64,000 nt of DNA, taken from positions 1,488,001-1,552,000 of the forward strand of contig CM037472.1 of assembly GCA_021014325.1 (NCBI GenBank), read 5' to 3'. Each line of letters begins with the position of its first letter. Position 1 is the stretch's first letter. Made by a program: the position numbers and the translations under genes. The stretch is from Plazaster borealis (taxonomy: Eukaryota; Echinodermata; Asteroidea; Forcipulatida; Labidiasteridae). The notes beneath the pieces were generated by a model. It was not told the DNA's origin and searched no databases. It saw nothing but the letters and a program-made list of their open reading frames with translations. This document shows, in pieces, positions 1-10,267 of the stretch.

Positions 1-2061
1 GGTGGACAGTGGTGCCGTGACTGCTGATGGTGGACAGTGGTGCCTTGACTGCTGATGGTGGACAGTGGTGCCGTGACTGCTGATGGTGGAAGTGCTGTGA
101 CTGCTGATGGTGGACAGTGGTGCAGTGACTGCTGATAGTGGACAGTGGTGCCGTGACTGCTGATGGTGGACAGTGGTGCCATGACTACTGATGGTGTACA
201 GTGGTGCCGTGACTGCTGATGGTGGACAGTGGTGCCGTGACTGCTGATGGTGGACAATGGTGCCGTGACTGCTGATGGTGGAAAGTGGTGCCATGACTGC
301 TGATGGTGGACAGTGGTGCTGTGACTGCTGATGGTGGACAGCCTAGCGGTGACTGCTGATGGTGGACAGTGGTGCCGTGACTGCTGATGGTGGACAGTGG
401 TGCCGTGACTGCTGATGTTGGACAGTGGTGCCTTGACTGCTGATGGTGGACAGTGGTGCCGTGACTGCTGATGGTGGACAGTGGTGCCTTGACTGCTGAT
501 GGTGGACAGTGGTGCCTTCACTGCTGATGGTGGACAGTGGTGCCGTGACTGCTGATGGTGGACAGTGGTGCCGTGACTGCTGATGGTGGACAGTGGTGCC
601 GTGACTGCTGATGGTGGACAGTGGTGCTGTGACTGCTGATGGTGGACAGTGGTGCCTTGACTGCTGATGGTGGGCAGTGGTGCCGTGACTGCTGATGGTG
701 GACAGTGGTGCCGTGACTGCTGATGGTGGACAGTGGTGCCATGACTGCTGATGGTGGACAGTAGTGCCTTGACTGCTGATGGTGGACCGTGGTGACGTGA
801 CTGCTGATGGTGGACAGTGGTGCCGTGACTGCTGATAGTGGACAGTGGTGCCGTGACTGCTGATGGTGGACAGTAGTGCCGTGACTGCCGATGGTTGACA
901 GTAGTGCTGTGACTGCTGATGATGGACAGTGGTGCCGTGACTGCCGATGGTGGACAGTAGTGCCGTGACTGCTGATGGTGGACAGTGGTGCCGTGACTGC
1001 TGATGGTGGACAGTGGTGCCGTGACTGCTGATGGTGGACAGTGGTGCCGTGACTGCTGATGGTGGACAGTGGTGCCGTGACTGCTGATGATGGACAGTGG
1101 TGCAGTGACTGCTGATGGTGGACAGTGGTGCCATGACTGCTGATGGTGGACAGTAGTGCCGTGACTGCTGATGGTGGACAGTGGTGCCGTGACTGCTGAT
1201 GGTGGACAGTGGTGCCGTGACTGCTGATGGTGGACAGTGGTGCCGTGACTGCTGATAGTGGACAGTGGTGCCGTGACTGCTGATGGTGGACAGTAGTGCC
1301 GTGACTGCTGATAGTGGACAGTGGTGCCGTGACTGCTGATGGTGGACAGTTGTGCCGTGACTGCTGATGGTGGACAGTGGTGCCGTGATTGCTGATGGTG
1401 GACAGTGGTGCCATGACTGCTGATGGTGGACAGTGGTGCCGTGACTGCTGATGGTGGAAAGTGGTGCCGTGACTGCTGATGGTGGACAGTGGTGCCTTGA
1501 CTGCTGATGGTGGACAGTTGTGCCGTGACTGCTGATGGTGGACAGTGGTGCCGTGATTGCTGATGGTGGACAGTGGTGCCATGACTGCTGATGGTGGACA
1601 GTGGTGCCGTGACTGCTGATGGTGGACAGTGGTGCCGTGACTGCTGATGGTGGACAGTGGTGCCGTGCCTGCTGATGGTGGACAGTGGTGCCATGACTGC
1701 TGATGGTGGACAGTAGTGCCGTGACTGCTGATAGTGGACAGTGGTGCCGTGACTGCTGATGGTGGACAGTTGTGCCGTGACTGCTGATGGTGGACAGTGG
1801 TGCCGTGATTGCTGATGGTGGACAGTCGTGCCATGACTGCTGATGGTGGACAGTGGTGCCGTGACTGCTGATGGTGGACAGTGGTGCCATGACTGCTGAT
1901 GGTGGACAGTAGTGCCGTGACTGCTGATGGTGGACAGTGGTGCCGTGACTGCTGATGGTGGACAGTGGTGCCATGACTGCTGATGGTGGTGCCGTGACTG
2001 CTGATGGTGGACAGTGGTGCCGTGACTGCTGATGGTGGACAGTGGTGCCGTGACTGCTGAT
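1..2061. repeat. 28-bp minisatellite array
   Basis: About 73 tandem copies of a 28-bp unit (consensus words gtggacagtggtgcc and gtgactgctgatg) with scattered point variants. The array continues off the left edge. 28 is not a multiple of three, so translation shows a 28-residue super-period. The minus strand lacks stops in two frames, giving long repetitive open frames (343-1974 and 518-2092) that I treat as artefacts. Variant units (gttgtgcc followed by gtgattgctg) recur at about 1347, 1515 and 1767, i.e. 168 and 252 bp apart (6 and 9 units), which shows block-wise amplification. Confidence 0.97.
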
Positions 2062-2145
2062 GAACTCGATACACTGATGACATGTGGTGCATCCATCATC
2101 GTACCTGACACGAAGGTGGAGTTGATCGGTTATGATGATGATTAG
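2032..2145 (+). CDS. Possible C-terminal coding end of an upstream gene, acidic tail
   Basis: Where the minisatellite stops, one + frame runs without interruption through the last array unit (VDSGAVTAD) and on through unique sequence to an acidic end (…VELIGYDDD) and a TAG at 2143-2145. The next in-frame stop upstream is at 2023, inside the array, so only about 37 codons are open. What follows (from 2146) is AT-rich, with AATAAA signals near 3150 and 3350, as expected of a 3'UTR. I do not recognise the protein. It could be the last exon of a gene whose body lies left of the window, with its acceptor inside the array, or simply a chance open frame. No convincing acceptor with a pyrimidine tract is visible. 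Confidence 0.25.
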   Translation: MVDSGAVTADELDTLMTCGASIIVPDTKVELIGYDDD

Positions 2146-4030
2146 GTCTGGATATATATTTTTGTCTTCAATTTTTTGATCATTTGCTTTGAATTATGCC
2201 ATGTCTGAATTGATGGCTTTGGCAAGAACACTGAAAAGTTCCTATTCTTCAACGTTGTCGTTGCAGCCAACGGCCATAGCACCCGTTTCTTAAACCATGT
2301 TTATGAAATGTCTTATTCTTGAACTCGATACAACTTGTTTCCAATAGATACAGGTGGTTGTCAATGTGTTTTACTTTGATGTAATAATTTGTTCTTTAAA
2401 ATTCTTTCTCAATTTGTTATACTGCTTTCATTTGCAACTAACTATTAGAAGAGTACACAATTTATGTGAAATCAGTGGCCTACTTGTGGTCATACAGAAT
2501 GAATAATATTTAAAAAAATATTGAACTTAAAAATTATGGGTGGATGGGTCAAAAGAAACAACTGAAAATTGGGACAAAGTTTCATGCTGGAAGGTGAAGC
2601 CTTTGAAAACTTCTGAGCTGGGAGAGCATTGATCTAAATTAACTGCTTAAATAAATGTTTTTTTAAACTTGGGGTGAGTGGGTCAATACAATTTTGACTC
2701 AAAAACAATCACAATTTTGATTGGCCCCTTGGGGGCGCCAAATTTCCTAAGATTTTCAAAGACAAAGTGAATGAAGAGGTACCATCCTCTGAGTGCCATG
2801 AACCTATATACTGCATGCCGGTTAAACCAACTGGGCATTACATAGCTAGCTGCTGAAGTAGAAACTATTGCTTGATAATTCTCTGCTTAGCAAAAATGAA
2901 CACGATACCAGTCACAGATGGTACATTTAAAAATGGTATTTTGGCTGGTAGCATTATTCTGGTAAGCCTATTTTTGTTGTGCTTAAGCAGCTCTGTGAAA
3001 TTGGGCCATTTTTGAACTATGTCGTTCTTAACTTAGTTCAATTCCCTTGTGATTAATCCGATACATGTAATTTCCGTTTAGCTTTACTTGTATTTTGTTT
3101 TCCTTTGACTTTTGTTAATCTTCACTTCTAAATTAATGTGTGATTTGACAAATAAATGATGAAGTATATTGTTTTTATTCTGTGCAACCAGCTATCTCTG
3201 AACTGTGTTATTCTTGAACTCTAAAATGTTTGTGTCCCTTCTCAAAATGAGACGGGTATAAATTCCATTGTTGTAATGTCTTGAAATATTGTTGTCCTTG
3301 TAATTTCTGTATTAAATCTGCACTTTGCACTCATTTTTGTGATGTAACAAATAAAGAGAACTACATGTGTTTTATGTTTATTCCGGATAAACTTATCATG
3401 TGTCTAAACTTTGCCTTCCTTTTTGTTCAACATGGGAGGGGGAGGTAGGTGTTGGGGGAGGCGAGGTAAATTTCCCTAACTGGTTACCGTGCCGGGTCTA
3501 CAGGTCTTGTTTGAAGCGATCATGCGCCACTTAATTTGTCAGTATTTAACTCCATTCTCAGCCATATTTCATGTACTGGTATGTTTAATTGTACAGTAAT
3601 ATTGCTTGTGTCCTAACATTTACTACATGTTAACTATTTTAATTTTGTAAATCGTCACTTTGAATGAAAGTGTGATTTGACAATTATATGAGAGGAAGTA
3701 AGTTGTTTTTATTCTGTGTAACCAGCTGTTTCCGAACCATGTCATTCTTGAATTCAAACATAATGTTTGTCTCCCTTTTCAAAATGATACAGCTAATATC
3801 TTGATACTTGTATTATTGCCCTTTTATTATTGGAGTTCTTTCTTAAATATGCACTTTGATTTCATTTGTCATGTAAACAGTAAATAGAACTACATCTATG
3901 ACATGTTAACTATCTTAATCCTCTGGTTTCTTGGACTTTGATGTATCGTGACCTTTCACCTGCACCGCCTGTACAAATTTATTCCAAGTAAACATACAAT
4001 CTGTGAATTTGATAAGTTTCGTTTATATTG
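2146..4030. repeat. AT-rich 3'UTR-like tract with diverged direct duplication
   Basis: About 3040-3412 and 3570-4021 are diverged copies. Shared words include gtgtgatttgacaa, gtttttattctgtg, aaccagct, gtttgtctccc and gaactacat. A third weak echo is at 2291-2345. AATAAA-type signals occur at about 3149 and 3348. No coding exon is seen. The stretch could be a long 3'UTR or repeated intergenic DNA. Confidence 0.5.
2831..3016. repeat. Dispersed palindromic repeat, 'agctgctta' family copy
   Basis: A copy of a family found repeatedly in this window (also 13369-13556, 50494-50572, 53070-54041 and 62169-62340). Copies begin near gggcccaatttcatag and end near ctatgaaattgggcc, with internal words tgcttagcaaa, cacagatggtac and ggtaagc. 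The ends are inverted, so this looks like a non-autonomous DNA element. Confidence 0.6.
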
Positions 4031-4930
4031 ATGGCTTTAAAAGGGTACCCAAAGCAGCCACAATTGGTTTGTGATTGTGGTAGATGTCATTTTGATAGAA
4101 TTTGATGAAGTACATGTATAAAGAGAGATTTTAAGTGCCTTTGTAAATGTGGGTGGGGGTGTTGAGGATTAACCCTAACTCCCTAGGGTCCTACAGGTGA
4201 CCTAAATCCTCCAATATCCTCCTCTCTTATGTCACTTCGCACCAAATTATTTGAACTTAAATAAGATTAGAATGCTTGACCCTCTGATAAGCAATTGCTT
4301 TTTGGGCCTTCAGCCCCCTTTTCTTCTGAATCCTTCACTTTGGCAAAGAGGATACAGAAGGATTTGCAAGGGTAAGGTTTAAATGAGTTTTCTATTAAGT
4401 TTGGCTAGAGTGTAGCCTCAATCATCAAATTTCCTCTCCTTTTTTGACATTCCACACCAAATTGTTTGGAATACCTGACACAGTGATGTTATATTTTGTT
4501 GTTCTATAACCTTGACACCGATCTACATTTATTCAGTTGTGGTCTTTCGCTTTAATTTCTGTTTAGTTGCTCCATTTGGGTTGTGACTTTTTGGGGTTGT
4601 GTTTTTGTTTAAAATATATGGATGGGTTTTGACTTTGGTACATGTATGAGCTGTTGGGCTGGACTTGGAGGCAGTTAAGGACTGATCGAGCCGAAAGTCC
4701 TTTATTGCAAGTCCGTGATCCTGTTAGGTCTTAAACGGCCATTTAAGACCGAGTCACTATTCCCATTACCGTTTGTATTCTAAAGGAAAATGAAAATCTG
4801 TAAAAAAAACCATGTTTACTGTACATTTTCAATTCCTAACCTTAGGCTCTGTGTTTCGCGATGGTTCAAATTTCACAGGACACTCAACGGTTGTTGGTTA
4901 TACTTTGGGGAAAAGTTCATTTCTTTAGGG
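4031..4930. other. No gene seen
   Basis: AT-rich unique-looking DNA. There are only very short open frames, and I found no splice-bordered exon or recognised repeat. Confidence 0.5.
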
Positions 4931-5396
4931 CCCCGGTGTCGCAGTTTCAGCTTTCCGGCGTATTCATTTTTCGGTTGACCAAATACGGTAACATTACGTC
5001 ATGCTATGCCTGCGCACAGCAAGCGAAAGTAGTCCATTTTAGTGCCATACTGAGTGTTCTGCGTTGCTCTACTCTCTTCGGTAGTTGTCATGGCGACGTC
5101 CACGGGTACATCAAGCGGTGAATGCGTGGATCGTCTAAGAGAACTTTGTGAGAAGACCAATCACATTAAACAATTTGGGGTCACTGAGAAAACTACAGAC
5201 AGTACTCGCTCGCGGCGGTATTTTCTGACGATTTTTAGAGCACGGGAGACCATGACTACAGCGTGCAGAAATGTCACCCGGAAAACTGAACATGCGAGAA
5301 AGCTGAAACCATGATTATTGCGTGATGAAATGCCCGGCTACGCCACCCGGAAAACTGAACACGACGGAAAGCTGAAACCGCGACACCGGGAAAAGT
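4931..5396. repeat. Inverted-repeat element with about 45-bp imperfect arms
   Basis: The left arm (4931-4976, containing ccggtgtcgc and tttcagctttccg) is the reverse complement of the right arm (5350-5396, containing cggaaagctgaaa and gcgacaccgg). A second internal copy of the right-arm text occurs at about 5276-5312. Inside, an ATG at 5090 opens a frame starting MATSTGTSSGE, in a good Kozak-like context and overlapping an X-box-like word (gttgtcatggcgac). That frame may be a first exon or chance. No target duplication was identified. Confidence 0.5.
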
Positions 5397-5529
5397 TTTA
5401 AACATTAGATGGTCCATGATGTAATCTAGGGCATTTCAGAAATGTTGAACACATTATTTTTACCCATTTTAAAATTAGTAATTTGTTTTATTTACCCTAA
5501 CTTACCAACCTTATTTCATATTTTTTCAG

Positions 5530-5619
5530 TTGGTGAAAATAAGAGGGGGAAGGAGGCGCACCTGTGCACCCACCCCTAAATCCATGCCTTGTTCAGGACT
5601 GACTAAAGCACTCAAACAG
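5530..5619 (+). other. Exon-like segment (non-coding RNA exon candidate)
   Basis: A strong acceptor (tract ending ttttttcag at 5529) and a strong donor (caaacag|gtaggt) bound a 90-nt segment. One frame is open through it (…RGGRRRTCAPTPKSM…). Joined to the next candidate exon (8237) it meets a stop after two codons, so a long coding frame is not supported. Possibly part of a spliced + strand non-coding RNA with 8237-8310 and 9825-10003. Confidence 0.35.
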
Positions 5620-6850
5620 GTAGGTTCACATGATATTTTGCTAACCTTGTCCAAACAGTACAGTCAGACTTTGGAACGCACTACCTGCAGACGTCATCAC
5701 AGCTCCATCAGTGGGCATCTTTAGGTCAAACGTCTACACCCATTAGCTCCAACTAGTTTTGTTTTTACTTGTCACTTATTTATCAAGCACAACTTTCCAC
5801 CTGTTTTCACGCACACATAGTCTTCACCTCAGCTTTTACATCCAGAAGTGGACTTTGCTGAGTACCAGCGTAGATGTAGAGTGGAAAGATCCACTAGAAA
5901 CTGTTACTTAGCAGTGAAAAAAAGAATTGGGGTGCTCTTTTTGACCTAAATGCATTTAACTAACATCGGCTGTACAGGGCTCAAATTTAGGTGAAAAATC
6001 CACAAGACCGAAGGGCTTGTAGCTTAACATCTTAACTGGACCAGAAGTATTTCTACAAGACCTGAAACAAAATGAGAAAACACTGTCACTATACAGTTTA
6101 ACTTACAGACTGTTTTGATTTAAACAAGCACTAAGGGAAGATTGATCTCATTTGTCTTTTGGGTAATACATGTACTTCGATACTCAACAGACTCAGAGTC
6201 AACATTTTAAAGTTATTACACATTGAGGTATTATTCTTCAATTGTAAAACACAAGATTGCTGGACTTGTCTGGTTGTGAGTTAACTGACCCAAGGCTAAA
6301 ATCACTGGCCTCAGGCCTGTGGTCCAGTGTAAATTTTGAGCTCTGCTATCAACATGACTTCAGTTGATTTTCTGCACAGGCCGTGTAGGGCCTAATTTGT
6401 TTCCTGGTCAAGTGGTCTGTTCATTTTTCTCCTCAATCACTGCTAAAATTCTTTACAAAAAACCCCCACACCATACCCATTCTACAGCTAGATCATACTT
6501 TAGTAAATTGAGAAAAGAGTAACAAGTCTCTAACCTCATGTTAAAATGGTGTAAAATGTGTGTTGTATTTGATACTCTTTCAAAGCGCAGCTTGAGAATA
6601 AATGCCAAAGAATCGGACGTTTTAGGATCCATGTTCATAAACAAATGAAATGAAAATTACTGCTTTTTGTACAGCCTTGTGTATTTATTAGACTTGTATT
6701 GGTTTTCACTTTGTAGGGAACCACCACGAGGATCATTTTGTACCTGACACTTTGCTTTGACTTGTACAAGTCTAAGGTTAGTAAGCAATCCAGTACTGTT
6801 TTCATTTCAGTCATCTTAGTTTGACAAGCTCCAAGGTAAAGACCTTGCAC
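5620..6850. other. No gene seen; fragment of a dispersed repeat near 6356-6645
   Basis: Mostly AT-rich DNA without credible exons. The words agtctctaacctcatg, ttaaaatggtgtaaaatg and tactctttca near 6521-6590 are a fragment of the long-inverted-repeat family seen intact at 50721-51339. Confidence 0.45.
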
Positions 6851-6855
6851 TTAGA

Positions 6856-7250
6856 TAATAATAATAATAATAGTGGCTTCTTATATAGCGCACATATCCC
6901 TCACTCAGTGACGCTCAAGGCGCTTTAAAGTTCATTATTTTCCTGCAAGGTATTGTGGAGCTATGTTTGAGACCAAGTCCAAGGTGCTGTGGCGCAATAT
7001 GCAGCCAATCAAACCAGGAACACCAGGGCGAACCCCTTTTCTTTTTTCGATAAGTGCACTGGGTTCTTTTACGTGCATTACACAACACACGGGACCTACG
7101 GCTTAACGTCCCATCCGAAGGACGAAGCATGAGGTTAAGTGTCTTGCTTAAGGACACAAGTGTCACGGCTGGGATTCGAACCCACACTCTGCTGATCAGA
7201 AACACCAGAGCTTGAGTTCGGTGTTCTTATCCGCTTGGCCACGACACGCC
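6856..7250 (-). mobile_element. tRNA-derived SINE, minus orientation
   Basis: Read on the minus strand it starts with a tRNA-like head (A-box tggccaagcgg, B-box ggttcgaatcc). It passes through a body with acttgtgtcctt and acgtaaaagaaccca and ends in gcgctatataagaag plus an (ATT)n tail. Related copies lie at 33129-33480, 35013-35353, 45063-45352 and 49546-49885. Confidence 0.85.
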
Positions 7251-7316
7251 ACAAGATGCCGAGGGGCTGAGCACTCAAACATTAATGAGGGGCTCTGAGG
7301 TCAGAGCCAGTGATGC

Positions 7317-8185
7317 ACTCATCTTCCAATAGGTAGATTCCTTATGAAAATGGAAAAAAGTCAAGTCTCTAACCTCACGTTAAAGGAAGGGGCATTGTTT
7401 TCTTTCATCAACGTTATGTTGATTTAAAAGCACATTCGTCATGAAAGATACAATAAAAGTCACCTGTAAAAGTTTCCGCTGAATACAGTGTCTACTTGTT
7501 GAGAAAACTGCAAAAAAACTGTCACGGCATTTTCATCAAGAACATTGAATCCATCCACTCTTATCGAGATGACAGCGGGTACCAACCGCATCTCCAGCCA
7601 TATTGATGTCAGCATTCAAATGGACACCATGGAAATGTCCAAAGGTTGCCTGCAGGCAATCTTTGAAGATTTCGAATTTGTCGACACACTTTTATTGATT
7701 CAACCGGGGCAGACATAATAATACTACCATTATCATCTTTATAACAAGTAGGCTTTTAGATAAAAATTACACAATTTCTTTCCAGTATCACTAGGTATGA
7801 CCCTACCTTTAAAATGATGTAAAATGTCATCTTATTAATAGTCTTTCAGAGGGAAATTTGAAAACATGATGCCATTAGATGTCAACAATTTAATAGGTCG
7901 TACATTTCACACAATGTTTGTGCAAAGGTCGAGTTCAATGATGTTTTGGTTGATTGTCATGGAAATTCAGGAACAAAACTTTAAACAAATTCCATGTCCA
8001 AAAATGTACAGACCCATTTATTGAATTGTGACGTTATGGATGTTTTTGGATGTTAACAAAGTTTGCACTGGAAGGGTATCCAATTTTAAGCTGTTGTAAT
8101 GTGGGGTTAGACACTTTTTAATTTTGTGTCCACTTTCATAAAGACTCTATTGTTAAATGGGTATATCACAAGGGTTTGTTAGCTT
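7317..8185. mobile_element. Long-inverted-repeat MITE, interrupted by a second TTAA element
   Basis: The outer parts (ccaataggtagattcc and gtctctaacctcacg on the left; gtggggttagacac and cataaagactctattg on the right) match the ends of the element at 50721-51339. The copy is split at its internal TTAA by the element at 7380-7812, so it is the older of the two. Confidence 0.65.
7380..7812. mobile_element. TTAA-flanked MITE nested in another MITE
   Basis: TTAA at both ends (7380-7383 and 7809-7812) with inverted termini AGG-AAGGGGC… and …GACCCTACCT. It is homologous to 45583-46034 over shared words including gaaagatacaat, aaaagtcac, gtctacttg and gaatccatccac. Confidence 0.7.
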
Positions 8186-8236
8186 GCCAACTACTTCACT
8201 CTGATTTAATTTTTAATGCAATGTTTTCTTTTACAG

Positions 8237-8310
8237 AAGAGGTAGCTAGAGCAATCAGTACATGGCATGGTGTGTGTTGAAACATCTGTGCAGAGAAATA
8301 ACAACAATAG
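8237..8310 (+). other. Exon-like segment (non-coding RNA exon candidate)
   Basis: A 74-nt segment between a textbook acceptor (gttttcttttacag) and a textbook donor (caatag|gtaagt). All three frames contain stops, so if it is transcribed it would be a non-coding or UTR exon. Confidence 0.35.
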
Positions 8311-8425
8311 GTAAGTCCAAAAAGAAAACAGACATTGATGGTGCTGCCCTTTAAGTTGTACACTTCTCAAAATGGGCATTATAATTTCCAGTACTTTTTC
8401 AAAACTATTTGTGTACTCTAGTTTA

Positions 8426-8799
8426 TTAAAGGTATCGTACACGTTTTGTAATGACTCAAAACAAATATTAGCATAAAAACTTACTTGGTAACAAGCAACA
8501 GAGAGCTGTTGATAGTATAAAACATTGTGAGAAACGACTCCCTCTGAAGTAACAGAGTTTTTGAGAAAGAGGTAATTTCTCACTAAAATAATAAAAACTT
8601 CTTGCAAGAAGTTTGTATTCCTATCTGAAAGCACACAAATTTGTACAACAAGGGTGTTTTTTCTTTCATCATTTTCTTGCAACTTCGATGACCAATTGAG
8701 CCCAAATTTTCACAGGTTTGTTATTTTATGCATATGTTGGGATACACCAAGTGAGAACAATGGTCTTTGACAATTACCAAACGTGTTCAGTGCCTTTAA
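8426..8799. mobile_element. TTAA MITE, family A (AGGCACT…)
   Basis: TTAA target site at both ends and inverted termini AGGTATCGTACACG… / …GTGTTCAGTGCCT. The body contains gtaacaagcaacagagag, cttcttgcaagaag and tgcatatgttgg, shared with 51870-52246, 56567-56944 and 58830-59178. The TTAA site suggests piggyBac-type mobilisation (inference). Confidence 0.85.
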
Positions 8800-8879
8800 G
8801 CTTGTGGGGAACAAGCGGGTATTAAATGAGTTCCATCCAACCTTGAAAAAAAGGAAGAAGCGGAGTTGTTCTTAAGTCA

Positions 8880-9132
8880 TCATTCCTCGATTCTGAGTCC
8901 AAGTTGGAGTCCTCACAGTTGAGTCTATAGTCCTGAGTCACTTGGGTCGAGTCCAAGTTTGAGTCATCAAAATTGTCGAGTCTGAGTTATCGAAAACGTG
9001 ACATGAGTCCGAGACATAAAACTCTGAAGCCATCGAAGATATGACTCGAGTTATACAACTCTTGAATTTTATTCTTGAGTCAAAGAAATTGTGACTCGAA
9101 TCCGAGTCATTGAAAATGTGACTAGAGTCTGA
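8880..9132. repeat. Degenerate gagtc-rich repeat
   Basis: Irregular tandem copies built on gagtccgagtcat and tgaaaatgtgactcgag. It looks like an old, decayed minisatellite. Confidence 0.6.
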
Positions 9133-9824
9133 GGGTGCACCTCACTAAATAGGCAGAAAACACAGTGTCGGCCTGATTAATATTTGTAGGCCCCAAAATA
9201 TTCTATATTAGACAGATTTGAGAGCCTAATAAAAGGGGTACAGTGTAAATAATTTGCCCAATTGTGACTTGGGGGTTGTTGACTTCCAACTTGAGGTATT
9301 TTGGATAACATTTTTCAAGATTGATGCTCGGACATTTGGAAAATCATACTGGTGTAGGGGTGGTTTTATTAGAAGGGAGAATAACTCGCCGGGCCTTGGG
9401 ACTCCCCATATTAAATTGAGAAGAGGATAAAAGTTCAAGAGTCAATGGATAATTTTCCCTTTACTGTAAAAAGCTGTGAGACTTCTGAGTATTTGTTTAG
9501 TATTTTTGAATATTTGGCATTTTGCACTGTATGCTATGGGAGTTTATTAAGTGGGATGCACCCCTGAGTACATCTCTTGAAAGAAGGCTGCCTTGACTTG
9601 AAAGAACTTTCTTCCAGTGGAAACAAAAGTTTTTTTCATTCATTTCAAAGAGCTTTAATCAAAAATGCGCTTACAAATTTTCTGTATAGTTGAAACACTA
9701 CTATGGGGGGGGGGGTAGCAGGTGTGTATGGTGAATTTATTTTGTGGGGACTGTGTCCATATACCCCAGCTAAGAATCTGACTATTCATTGAATTTGTTA
9801 CAATTGACCTTTTTCACATTGCAG
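9133..9824. other. No gene seen
   Basis: AT-rich DNA with a poly-G run near 9705. No exon, SINE or MITE was recognised. Confidence 0.45.
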
Positions 9825-10003
9825 TAGAACCTGTGGCATGTAGATGGAGTGGAGACCCCAACATACTGCAAAAAGCATACCTACCCTGGTGTCACCTCTT
9901 ATTCAGGTGGAGTCAGTCAGCAAGCCAGTTGCACTCAAGTACAAATGAGATGTCCTCCTGATTAGACAGCAAAGCCAAGGATGATGACCATATCTCTTGA
10001 ACA
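9825..10003 (+). other. Exon-like segment (non-coding RNA exon candidate)
   Basis: A 179-nt segment after a good pyrimidine tract (cctttttcacattgcag) and before a perfect donor (gaaca|gtgagt). No frame is open across the whole segment. With 5530-5619 and 8237-8310 it may form a spliced + strand transcript. Confidence 0.35.
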
Positions 10004-10267
10004 GTGAGTCAAATTATTTATTGTAATCTTTTTATGCAGACATTTTTTGGCGTCTTTGCTACCTGGTTGCTTTGAGAAGTGCTATAGTTTTGATTGACAA
10101 ATATAGTAATTATGTAGAGTTGAGTTTGGTTATTCTTGATAGTGTTTTTGAAGGTGAAGAAAGAGTAATTCTTCTAAGTTGGTGAGGACCGGGTCTGTTG
10201 TAACTGGAGGTACTTCAAATTCTCCGAGACAACTCGAGCCCTCAGGGGTCTGCACCAGAGACGGTCT

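Noticed and set aside
1..2061. Resemblance to a CRISPR array (regular short repeats)
   Set aside because: There are no unique spacers between repeats, and the DNA is clearly from an animal.
343..2092. Two 500+ residue minus-strand open frames
   Set aside because: They are pure translation of the 28-bp minisatellite, with a 28-residue period forced by the unit length and no start, splice or promoter context. Treated as artefacts.
8206..8682. 158-residue minus-strand open frame
   Set aside because: Spans a family A MITE and flanking DNA. The same MITE text elsewhere gives different frames.
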